From the NCBI GenBank assembly GCA_036389675.1, contig DASVWI010000026.1:1-64000 (forward strand): DNA of 64,000 nt. Reading direction: 5' to 3'. The notes under the pieces were generated by a model. It had not been told where the DNA came from. It searched no databases and was given only the letters and a program-made list of their open reading frames with translations. Below are positions 34,781-42,079 of this stretch, piece after piece. Position 1 is the stretch's first letter. Every line of letters starts with the position of its first letter. The position numbers were made by a program, and so were the translations under genes. The stretch is from DASQYE01 sp036389675 (GTDB taxonomy: Bacteria > Acidobacteriota > Blastocatellia > Pyrinomonadales > Pyrinomonadaceae).

Positions 34781-35012
34781 GAAAAAAGCTCGAAAGATGA
34801 AGCTCTGAACACGAACTTTCGAGAAAAAAGCTCGGAACTCGGAGTTCCGAGCACGAAACTCCGAGAAAAAAGGTTCGAGCTTGAAGCTCTGAGCACGGAG
34901 TTCCGAGAAAAAAGCTTCGAGTTTTGAGTTCTGAACTCCATCTTCCGAGCTTTTTTCTCCGAAGTCGGAGTTCTGAGCTTCGACTTTCGAGCTTTTTGCT
35001 CGGAATTTCGAG
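34781..35012. repeat. Array of 42-bp degenerate repeats with internal inversion
   Basis: The core GAAAAAAGCTC (or a variant) starts at 34781, 34823, 34865 and 34907, exactly 42 bp apart. It then recurs in reverse orientation (GAGCTTTTT...) at 34947 and 34989, again 42 bp apart. Between cores the units carry CGGAGTTCCGAG-like palindromes. The array can fold into one long hairpin and into several small ones. Confidence 0.85.
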
Positions 35013-35027
35013 TTTTGGCGAGAGTAT

Positions 35028-35109
35028 ACAGGTCAGTACCGCCTGCAGTAGCGGGCGGGTTTCAAGTCACCACAACACCCGCCCGAGACCCTTGGCGGTA
35101 CTGACCTGT
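35028..35109. repeat. Miniature inverted repeat, GGTCAGTACCGCC family, copy 1
   Basis: Arms 35028-35060 and 35077-35109 are reverse complements except for a central 8-nt block. The outer 16 bp are perfect. The same arm sequence recurs at 56058-56135, and a shorter relative at 43670-43733. Confidence 0.85.
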
Positions 35110-35129
35110 GTTCAATGGTTTGAGGCTCT

Positions 35130-36173
35130 TTAGCGGTGCTTGCCCGTGCCCGTCATCTCTTCGTCGGCCTCTTTGGCGTCATTTTCGACATCCTCGAAGG
35201 GCCGACCGAAATCGGGCGGGAGGTCAACGTCTATATCTCTCTCGGCATGTTTGGGCCAGATGACGGAAGCGATGACAGAGCCGATGAGCACGACGGCCAC
35301 TACGCCGAGCGAGATGTGAATGGGTATGTGGACTCCGGCGGCGACGATGAGCATTTTCGCGCCGATGAAGGTCAGCACGATGGCGAGGCCGATCTTCAGG
35401 TAATGAAACTTTTCGATGACCCCGGCGAGCAGGAAATAGAGCGAGCGCAGGCCGAGGATGGCAAATACGTTCGAGGTGTAGACGATGAAGGTGTCGGTGG
35501 TGATGGCAAAGATGGCCGGGATAGAGTCGACGGCAAAGACCAGATCGGTCACTTCGACGATGACCAGCACGAGGAAAAGCAGCGTGCCGTTGATTTTCCC
35601 GTCCGTGCGCGTAAAGAATTTTTCTTCCTCGTAATGGTGCGTGATGGGGATGTAGCGCGTGACGAAGCGCACCACGGGGTTCTGTTCCGGGTGAATGTCC
35701 TCCTCTTCCTGACGAAACATCCTGATGCCCGTAAAGATCAGAAACGCGCCGAAGATGTAGACCACCCAGTTGAAATTCCTGATGAGCGCCGCGCCCAGAA
35801 GGATCATCGAGGCGCGCATCACCAGAGCGCCCAGCACGCCCCAGAACAGCACCCGGTGCTGGTATTTCGCAGGGACTTTGAAGTAAGAGAAGATGAGCAG
35901 GATGACGAAGAGGTTATCGACCGAGAGCGACTTCTCGATCAGGTAGCCGGTGATATATTCGAGCCCCTTCTGGTTGCCCAGATGCCAGAAGACGCCTGCG
36001 CCGAAGATCAGGGCAAGCGTAATCCAGACGACGCTCCACGTGGCCGCCTCCTTGTAGGTGATGGCGTGGGCCTTACGGTTAAAAAGGCCGAGGTCTATAA
36101 AGAGCATGACGAGGATAAAGACATTAAAGCCCACCCATGCCCAGATAGAATGATCCATATTCATCATGTCCAT
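35130..36173 (-). CDS. TerC-family integral membrane protein
   Basis: 347 aa from the ATG at 36173; an in-frame start at 36248 would add a non-conserved leader. Seven or more transmembrane helices with the TerC signature: SVDNLFVILLIFSYFKVP (about 65-82), the Asp-containing DLVFAVDSIPAIFAITTD (near 205-222), and SNVFAILGLRSLYFLL. The conserved Asp residues in these helices bind a cation; the family (Alx, MeeF/MeeY, TerC) exports manganese or loads metalloenzymes during secretion. The C-terminal tail (about 310-347) is acidic. No ter operon is around it. I looked for a yybP-ykoY Mn riboswitch upstream and did not find the motif. Confidence 0.93.
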   Translation of the reverse strand: MDMMNMDHSIWAWVGFNVFILVMLFIDLGLFNRKAHAITYKEAATWSVVWITLALIFGAGVFWHLGNQKGLEYITGYLIEKSLSVDNLFVILLIFSYFKVPAKYQHRVLFWGVLGALVMRASMILLGAALIRNFNWVVYIFGAFLIFTGIRMFRQEEEDIHPEQNPVVRFVTRYIPITHHYEEEKFFTRTDGKINGTLLFLVLVIVEVTDLVFAVDSIPAIFAITTDTFIVYTSNVFAILGLRSLYFLLAGVIEKFHYLKIGLAIVLTFIGAKMLIVAAGVHIPIHISLGVVAVVLIGSVIASVIWPKHAERDIDVDLPPDFGRPFEDVENDAKEADEEMTGTGKHR

Positions 36174-36317
36174 TACCGCAATAACATAGCACCCGCGCCC
36201 GCGCACAATCAACCGCTTGATGTTAAAGGCATTGCGAAGGCCCGGCAACGGCTGCCCGGCAAAGACTGTGACGAAGGCGAGCCCGCTCGCTGCGGAGTTG
36301 CGAGGACGCCCGCGTCT

Positions 36318-36376
36318 CCGCTACAATTCGCCGTTTACGAGTAGCGGTTGATTGCCCCGTGGTATCATCAACCGCT
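36318..36376 (+). promoter_or_regulatory. Overlapping inverted repeats in the terC/ppiD-like intergenic region
   Basis: CCGCTAC (36318-36324) can pair with GTAGCGG (36341-36347), while the overlapping AGCGGTTGA (36343-36351) can pair with TCAACCGCT (36368-36376). The two hairpins exclude each other. A third TCAACCGCT is at 36209-36217. They could be a two-state leader of the + gene or a protein-binding operator in the divergent promoter region. Confidence 0.35.
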
Positions 36377-36425
36377 GACTTTTCCGCTAAACTATCCAAA
36401 ATACTTGTTCAGGAACTAACCGAGC

Positions 36426-38441
36426 ATGCTCAAATTCTTTAGCCGTCTGGAACGGACGCGCGGCCTTATCATCGTTATCTTCGCCGTCATGATGGCGGTC
36501 AGTCTGGTCATCTTCTACGCGCCGGGGCGCAACAGCGCTTCGATGATGCCGGCGAACAGCACGGAAGTCCTCGCCCGCGTCGGCGGCGAGGATGTTACCG
36601 TCGGCGACCTGCAAACGCTCAAAGACAGCTATATGCAGATGTTCGGCGGGCAGATCAGCCTCGCGCAGCTGGGCGGCGACAAGCGTTTTCTCGACGGGCT
36701 GATACGCGACCGCATCATCGCGCAGGAGGCCGCGCGACTTGGCCTCGCCGCCTCCGACGCGGAGGTCGCCGACAAGATACGCAAAGAGTTTAAGGATGCT
36801 TCGGGGAAATTCGTCGGCTTCGACCGCTATAAGGAGTCGGTCGTCGGGCGCTACGGCAGCATCGAGCGATTCGAGCGGCAGATTCGAGATCAGATCGCTG
36901 CCGAAAAGCTACAGGCTTTCGTCACGGCAGGCGTGCGCGTTTCGGAAACCGAAGTGCAGGACGATTACAAGCGCAAGAACACGAGCTTTCAGGTCGTCTA
37001 TGTGCCGGTGACCGCCGACAAGCTGGCGCAAAAGATTCAGCCTTCGGACGAAGAGGTGCGCGCCTTCTACGACCAGCACAAGACGGATTATCGCATTCAG
37101 GAAGCGCAGAAGAAGATTCGCTATCTTTTCATCAATCAGGCGAAGGCCGGCGAGCGGCTGCAAATATCGGACGAAGAGCTGCGTCAAGAGTATGACAAGC
37201 TCGCGCCCGATAAGAAGCAGGCCGGAGTCCGCGTGCAGCAGATCGTCTTTAAGGTCGCGCGCCCTGACCTGGACGAGCAGGTGCGCCAGAAGGCCGAGAA
37301 CATCGCCACGCAGTTGCGCGCGGCATCGGGCGGCGGCCCGGTCACGGAAGAAGCCTTCGCGACCTCTGCGAAGGGCAACTCCGAAGACGCCGCGACGGCT
37401 CAGCAGGGCGGCTTCCTGCCTGTGCCCGTCAAGCGTAATCCGAACAAGGCCGACCCGCTCTATGATCGCATGCTCGAATTGCAGGAAGGCGAGATGACGG
37501 AGGCTTTCAAGCAGGGCAACAACTATTACATCATGCGGCGCGGAGCCTCCGTGCCGAAGACCTTCGAGGACGCCAAGCCGGAGCTTCTGGCCTCGCAGCG
37601 CAATTCGCGCGCTTATGCCATCGCCGCGCAGTTAGCCGCGCGCGCCGAGGCGCGCTTGAAGGAGACCAAAGATTTTCAGAAAGTGGCGCAGGAGCTAGGC
37701 CCGGAAGCCAATATGTCGCCCGCCGACATGGTTAAGGAGACGCCCTACATCAAGCCCGGCGACGATGTCCCGAACATAGGCAATAACCAGAAGTTTGAGG
37801 AAGCGATTGCGCCGCTCGAAAATCCTAACGACGTGGGCGCGCGCACGGGCGTCCGTGAGGGCTTCGCCATCCCCATGCTCCTCGATAAGAGAGAGCCGCG
37901 CATCCCGGAGTTCGAGGAAGTTAAGGACAAGGTGGCGCAGGCGCTCAGGCAGGAGCGAGCCCGACAGCAGTTGGAGCAGAAGGCCAACGAGCTGGCGGGA
38001 AGCGCCGCAAGCGCCGCAGACCTCAAGACCGCCGCGGAGAAGCTGGGTCTTGAGGCCAAAACGGAAGAGAGCTACAAGCTCGGCGCGCCGCTCGGCGAAG
38101 CCGGTACGAGCCCAGCCGCCGATGATGCCATCTTCAATCTGAAAGAGGGAGGGGTGAGCAAGCCTCCCGTCAAGATAGGCGACAACTGGGTAGTGATCGG
38201 CACGACCAAACGCACGGAGGCAGACCTCACGGAGTTTGCCAAGCAGCGCGACCAGTTGATGCAGTCCGCCCTCTCCTCGCGCCGCAATCAGGTGTTTGAC
38301 GACTACATCACCTCCCTGCAGGCGACGATGCAGCGCGAAGGCCGAATCACCATCTACAAAGAGGTGCTCGCCAAGGTCGCTGAGGACGAGCCTGTCGCCG
38401 CGCCGCCGCGTCGTGCCCCGCCCATCCCCGGACAACAATAG
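36426..38441 (+). CDS. PpiD/SurA-like periplasmic peptidyl-prolyl isomerase chaperone
   Basis: 671 aa. One N-terminal transmembrane helix (about 15-35) anchors a periplasmic chaperone. A SurA_N-like domain spans about 42-185 (LARVGGEDVTVGDLQTLKDS), and a parvulin (PpiC) domain about 270-385 with the TAQQGGFLPVPVKRN and LQEGEMTEAFKQGNNYYIM elements. The C-terminal part repeats a second divergent parvulin-like region (about 560-620) and ends in a Pro-rich tail. Architecture equals PpiD: it should help outer-membrane and secreted proteins fold as they leave Sec. A strong terminator follows. Confidence 0.9.
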   Translation: MLKFFSRLERTRGLIIVIFAVMMAVSLVIFYAPGRNSASMMPANSTEVLARVGGEDVTVGDLQTLKDSYMQMFGGQISLAQLGGDKRFLDGLIRDRIIAQEAARLGLAASDAEVADKIRKEFKDASGKFVGFDRYKESVVGRYGSIERFERQIRDQIAAEKLQAFVTAGVRVSETEVQDDYKRKNTSFQVVYVPVTADKLAQKIQPSDEEVRAFYDQHKTDYRIQEAQKKIRYLFINQAKAGERLQISDEELRQEYDKLAPDKKQAGVRVQQIVFKVARPDLDEQVRQKAENIATQLRAASGGGPVTEEAFATSAKGNSEDAATAQQGGFLPVPVKRNPNKADPLYDRMLELQEGEMTEAFKQGNNYYIMRRGASVPKTFEDAKPELLASQRNSRAYAIAAQLAARAEARLKETKDFQKVAQELGPEANMSPADMVKETPYIKPGDDVPNIGNNQKFEEAIAPLENPNDVGARTGVREGFAIPMLLDKREPRIPEFEEVKDKVAQALRQERARQQLEQKANELAGSAASAADLKTAAEKLGLEAKTEESYKLGAPLGEAGTSPAADDAIFNLKEGGVSKPPVKIGDNWVVIGTTKRTEADLTEFAKQRDQLMQSALSSRRNQVFDDYITSLQATMQREGRITIYKEVLAKVAEDEPVAAPPRRAPPIPGQQ

Positions 38442-38501
38442 GAGTGCCCTTCGCCTACGGTTAATCCGCAGGCACAGAGGTACGCTATAGCGATGAGCAG
38501 C

Positions 38502-38540
38502 AAACTGCCCGCAAGGTCATCACAACCTTGCGGGCAGTTT
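38502..38540. terminator. Perfect 16-bp bidirectional terminator
   Basis: Arms 38502-38517 and 38525-38540 are fully complementary around a 7-nt loop, with AAA at one end and TTT at the other. It separates the PpiD-like gene (+) from the convergent Cys-rich protein gene (-). Confidence 0.9.
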
Positions 38541-38568
38541 CCACGTTGGAGGCTTTTTTATTCCGCTA

Positions 38569-40548
38569 CTACTTAACTAAGAAGACATCCCATGCCCATC
38601 GTCCGGCTTGAGCGCCATGTGCGTCCCTGACCTTAGCCCGGTAGCGGAACTGGTTGCCGTACTGGTCTGTGCGCTTCGACTCTTTGTAATCGAGATCAAT
38701 GGAGATCAGCCCAAGCTCCGGCAGGGTGTGTAGCTCCGAAGGCTCAGAGACGGCGTTGTGGTTTATATCCTGCCAGAGGCGTAAGCTGGCGAAGATGGCG
38801 TCCTGCCCGTTGAGTTGTGCATTGCCGTCGCCGCCCTTTTCCCTCCTGTCATACTCGGCCAGCGCCAGAAATCCATTGGGCGTCGTTGACTTCGGCTGCG
38901 ACGTAATATTACCGAACAACTCCTGACCGTTATCTATCGCGCCGTTGCCATTGCGGTCTAAGACCAGCCACGCATCATCGGAGTTCATGGCCGTCCATGA
39001 TATCCGCTCTTTGTCGCCGCCGGGATTGAAGTCGAAGTTTACGCCGCGCGCCGCATCAGTGAGAGCAAACCCGTTGCCGAGCGTGTCTATCAGGATGGGC
39101 GAGACGGGTTGGCAGCTACAGTTGAACATATTCCAGCTTTCGTTGCCGTAACAGGGAAATTGCTGTTCTTCGCAGACCGTCTCGTAGCAACTGTTGTCCG
39201 CATAGTTCCAGTACCAGCCTATGTTTTGGCATCCCTGTGGTGTGGTGGGCGTTGCGGATGGCGACTCAATACAATCGCAAGTAACTTTATCGCGGTAGTA
39301 ACCGCTCTGACAGGGATTCTGATTGATGCACACGCAGCAGTAATCGCCGACATCACGCATGGTAGGGGGACAGCCCGAAGGATAGTACCGGGGAATGTCC
39401 GCATATACACCCTCCAAGCAATTGGGGCACGACCAGTATGGCGCGTTAAAGGGAGCAGGGGACTCTAGACAACGGCAATTCGGGTTGGGTTTTGTTAGCT
39501 CGTCGCAGCCTGTCGCAGGTGTGGGTGTCGGCGTGGGTGTCGGTGTCGGCGTTGGTGATGGCGTGGTCGCATTACAGGGGACAAAATCAACCTGAAGGCA
39601 GTAACCATCACCACAAACGTCCCACCTGTATGTAGGCGAATAGCAACCTCCATATGGATCACTACAAAAAGTCCCCTGAAGCGCATCTCTGGGGTCTCCG
39701 CAAAAGCAAGGTCTAAAGTATGGCGTGGAGCGAAAGCAATTATTACCTGAGCAACATAGCTGTGACTGTGGTTTCAGATTGAGGGAAGCAGGTTTCGCCG
39801 ACTCCGATGATAAAAAAATTGCCAGCAGGCTTTCTGCTGGCAAGTCATCAGTCGCATATACAGCGGGCCATCTGCGCCGCGATGCATGTTGGCCTTTAAT
39901 AACACCCGAATCGCTTAAGCTCGGTTCGGGCTCACAACGACCCATGCGCGACTTTGCATCTGGCCCATGTGGAACGGCCATTCCATCATTTCCCCAGAAT
40001 CCGGTTCCGTCTCCGAAGCTGAGTATCTGAAAGTGTAAGATCAGCTTCTTTGCATCTGGCTTGTTCTCCCTTTGCCTGAATCGCTCCCAGTCGAGCTGTT
40101 TACTATCAGGGAAACTGAAAACATGAGTCTCACCGGGATTAATCGGAATATCATCCGCCTCGGCCTTAGTCTTGATGTCTCCTATCTCGCTCCTCCCGTA
40201 GTGTATTGAAAATGCGATCTCATTACCGTCCGGTGCTGCTATTCCCGGCAGAATTAAGAGCAGGCTCAGGAAATAGATAGGCTTATTGCCAGTATTTGTG
40301 ACCTCAAGCTGGAAATCTCGCAGCCACTTCTCATTCTTCAAATCCTTGAATGCTTTCTCCTTCTCCTTCTTAATCTTGACCTTGATCGGAAGATGCTTTG
40401 GTATCTCATCCTCAAACTCTCGCTCCTGAGATTGAGCGATGCTCGGAGAGAGTGTGCCGTTGATCAGGTAGATCGAGCCGAGGCAGGCGAGCAAGAGTAG
40501 CAGCACTAGCTTGGCGACAAGAGTTGAGGTTTCTGGTGAATGCTTCAT
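38569..40548 (-). CDS. Secreted Cys-rich protein with EF-hand-like C-terminal domain
   Basis: 659 aa from the ATG at 40548, which has GGGAG about 8 nt upstream. Signal peptide or anchor about 10-37. The N-terminal third (about 45-190) is a beta-sandwich-like domain (FQLEVTNTGNKPIYFLSLLL). The middle is Cys-rich with many CxC and CxxC pairs and a (TP)n linker, suggesting disulphide-bonded modules outside the cell. The C-terminus (about 490-659) carries Ca-binding-type loops, DRNGNGAIDNGQELFG and DINHNAVSEPSEL, as in many surface proteins of Acidobacteriota and Myxococcota. Function unknown. Its promoter region is an 89-bp duplicate of that of the next gene. Confidence 0.8.
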   Translation of the reverse strand: MKHSPETSTLVAKLVLLLLLACLGSIYLINGTLSPSIAQSQEREFEDEIPKHLPIKVKIKKEKEKAFKDLKNEKWLRDFQLEVTNTGNKPIYFLSLLLILPGIAAPDGNEIAFSIHYGRSEIGDIKTKAEADDIPINPGETHVFSFPDSKQLDWERFRQRENKPDAKKLILHFQILSFGDGTGFWGNDGMAVPHGPDAKSRMGRCEPEPSLSDSGVIKGQHASRRRWPAVYATDDLPAESLLAIFLSSESAKPASLNLKPQSQLCCSGNNCFRSTPYFRPCFCGDPRDALQGTFCSDPYGGCYSPTYRWDVCGDGYCLQVDFVPCNATTPSPTPTPTPTPTPTPATGCDELTKPNPNCRCLESPAPFNAPYWSCPNCLEGVYADIPRYYPSGCPPTMRDVGDYCCVCINQNPCQSGYYRDKVTCDCIESPSATPTTPQGCQNIGWYWNYADNSCYETVCEEQQFPCYGNESWNMFNCSCQPVSPILIDTLGNGFALTDAARGVNFDFNPGGDKERISWTAMNSDDAWLVLDRNGNGAIDNGQELFGNITSQPKSTTPNGFLALAEYDRREKGGDGNAQLNGQDAIFASLRLWQDINHNAVSEPSELHTLPELGLISIDLDYKESKRTDQYGNQFRYRAKVRDAHGAQAGRWAWDVFLVK

Positions 40549-40582
40549 GAGGTTTCTCCCTTTGAGGTATGACTGAGGGCGG

Positions 40583-40671
40583 GAGGCTGATTGCAATCGT
40601 CATCACTTGATGTCGGCAGAAGAGCCTTTGCACAAACCCGCTTATATGCCTGTTCCACGGTCAAGTCAAGA
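40583..40671 (-). repeat. 89-bp duplicated promoter segment, copy A
   Basis: It matches 41945-42033 at 85 of 89 positions in the same orientation. It ends 35 bp before the start codon of the 38569-40548 gene and carries the promoter elements listed separately. Confidence 0.92.
40641..40669 (-). promoter_or_regulatory. Sigma70-type promoter of the Cys-rich protein gene
   Basis: On the minus strand -35 TTGACT (40664-40669), a 17-bp spacer and -10 TATAAG (40641-40646) make a near-ideal vegetative promoter. The 5' leader before the ATG at 40548 would be about 85 nt. An identical set of elements is kept in the duplicate copy. Confidence 0.75.
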
Positions 40672-40721
40672 CATTCGCAAAGGACAGGCGTAAGAGGAAT
40701 CGTCCTTACCGTTTTGCAAGC

Positions 40722-41912
40722 TCAGGGAAGTTTAGAACGCAATCTCTCGGATAGCTCTTTTTCCTTTAACAGCCAATCCTTGAATGAACTGTTCGCCGTT
40801 TGTTTCGATGTACGCTCGAAGTCGGCGAGGCGACTAAGCAGGTAGGATTTGATTTTATGCAGCCCTCCGCGCACAGAGTTGAACATGCTGTTTCTCTGGG
40901 TCTCGTTCAGAGTCGGGAACTCCTGCATCAACACTTCAAATGATGTGGGGTCAACTATCTCATCTAATGACGAGACATCTTCTTTGAACTGATCGAGTGC
41001 CGCATTAACATCCGCCGCATCGAGAGCGTTTTCAATCAGAGGCAGGATTCTATCAAGTTGCATCTTGCTACCGAGCGCCGCCGCCCTCTGAGACCCCGCC
41101 AGATAGGGTTTCCCCTCGTATGTGCCGTCGGTGAAGACGACGGTGTTGATCTCTATGATCTGCAACTGCTCGGACAGATAGCCTGACTCGGGAAGGCTCT
41201 TATACACGCGCTCGCTGGGCATACTTTCCCGATACTCTTGCCATGGGCCAATTAACGGATAATCCCAAGTCTTCTCCGGCCATTTGAGGACAGAGTTGCC
41301 TCTCCCGTTCGACGTGACGATCTCCAGCGACTGAACCTCTTTATCCGACATGTTCTTCAACTGTATCTTGTAAGGCAGCGGCAAAGGGCCGGTCTTAACG
41401 TAGAGGACAGCGATGGAACTAGTCCTGTTAACGACGGTTGGCTGAATGACCGGCTCGCGCTTCACTCTTACGACCGAAACATCGAGAGGCTCTATCCCAT
41501 ATTGGGCCAACTCTTTGACCCTTGCCTTTTCGCCTTCACGAATCTGATACGTCGCAATCTGTTTCTCCCCCTGATCGTAAAACTCCCCGAATTTCACCGA
41601 GACCTTCACCGTCCATAGCTCACCTTTAAGAACAGCAGTGAAATCAATATATGAGACCCGCTCGCTGTTTTTGGCCGCAGGCTTGTTGACGAGTGAGGCC
41701 GGAGTTGTGATGCCTGCTCCCCCTTGAGGCTTTGGGCCGGACATGGGCTGAAAGAGATAAGATGAGTCCTGATGCGTAACGTGTAGGGCATACCCGTTAA
41801 GCGAATCTTCCTCCCGAGTTTGACCGTTAGAGTTGTGCAGACAAAAGAAGAATACCAGAAAAATTGTGGCAATCTTGCAGGATAGTTTCATGCGGTTTTC
41901 CTGAAAAACCAT
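40722..41912 (-). CDS. Secreted hypothetical protein under the duplicated promoter
   Basis: 396 aa from the ATG at 41912 (GAGGGAG about 6 nt upstream); the second in-frame ATG at 41891 is also possible and gives a cleaner signal peptide (KIATIFLVFFFCLHNSNG). The frame stays open far upstream, but that stretch crosses the promoter and the neighbouring transporter gene and is not coding. A beta-rich middle (about 75-270) includes YKIQLKNMSDKEVQSLEIV, similar in kind to the LEVTNTGNKPIYFLSL strand of the neighbour at 38569. The C-terminal about 130 residues are helical and charged. No known family. Same-direction neighbour and shared promoter sequence suggest the two are co-expressed. Confidence 0.75.
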   Translation of the reverse strand: MVFQENRMKLSCKIATIFLVFFFCLHNSNGQTREEDSLNGYALHVTHQDSSYLFQPMSGPKPQGGAGITTPASLVNKPAAKNSERVSYIDFTAVLKGELWTVKVSVKFGEFYDQGEKQIATYQIREGEKARVKELAQYGIEPLDVSVVRVKREPVIQPTVVNRTSSIAVLYVKTGPLPLPYKIQLKNMSDKEVQSLEIVTSNGRGNSVLKWPEKTWDYPLIGPWQEYRESMPSERVYKSLPESGYLSEQLQIIEINTVVFTDGTYEGKPYLAGSQRAAALGSKMQLDRILPLIENALDAADVNAALDQFKEDVSSLDEIVDPTSFEVLMQEFPTLNETQRNSMFNSVRGGLHKIKSYLLSRLADFERTSKQTANSSFKDWLLKEKELSERLRSKLP

Positions 41913-41944
41913 GAAGCACTCCCTCGTGAGGCTCAGCGAGATTC

Positions 41945-42033
41945 GAGGCTGATTGCAATCGTCATCGCTTGATGTCGGCAGAAGAGCCTTTGCACAAAAT
42001 CGCTTATATGCCTGTTCCACGGTGAAGTCAAGA
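41945..42033 (-). repeat. 89-bp duplicated promoter segment, copy B
   Basis: Direct repeat of 40583-40671 with four mismatches. It lies 32 bp before the start of the 40722-41912 gene, and ends 47 bp short of the transporter gene stop at 42080. Confidence 0.92.
42003..42031 (-). promoter_or_regulatory. Sigma70-type promoter of the 396-aa secreted protein gene
   Basis: On the minus strand -35 TTGACT (42026-42031), 17-bp spacer, -10 TATAAG (42003-42008). Same hexamers and spacing as in copy A; only one base of the spacer differs. Confidence 0.75.
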
Positions 42034-42079
42034 ATTTGAGTTGCGGCCTCGAATGGACGGACGGCATCGAGCGTCCGAT

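Larger units (their letters stand above)
34597..35129. other. 533-bp gene-free region built from two repeat types
   Basis: It holds the 42-bp repeat array (34781-35012) and one copy of the GGTCAGTACCGCC inverted repeat (35028-35109). Short ORFs open on both strands only because 42 is a multiple of three; their peptides mirror each other and have no start signals. The FecR-gene promoter may lie near its right-hand start. Confidence 0.75.

Noticed and set aside
34631..34927. Repetitive 98-aa coding region on + and mirrored ORFs on -
   Set aside because: They open only because the 42-bp repeat unit is a multiple of three; no ribosome site and no conserved fold.
34781..35012. CRISPR array
   Set aside because: Units abut directly with degenerate sequence between cores, orientation switches inside the array, and no cas gene is near.
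36174..36425. yybP-ykoY manganese riboswitch before the TerC gene
   Set aside because: The conserved core motifs of this riboswitch are absent on the minus strand; only simple inverted repeats are found.
40583..42033. Direct repeats of a transposon flanking the 40722-41912 gene
   Set aside because: No transposase, no terminal inverted repeats, and each copy sits at the same distance from a start codon with full promoter elements; promoter duplication fits better.
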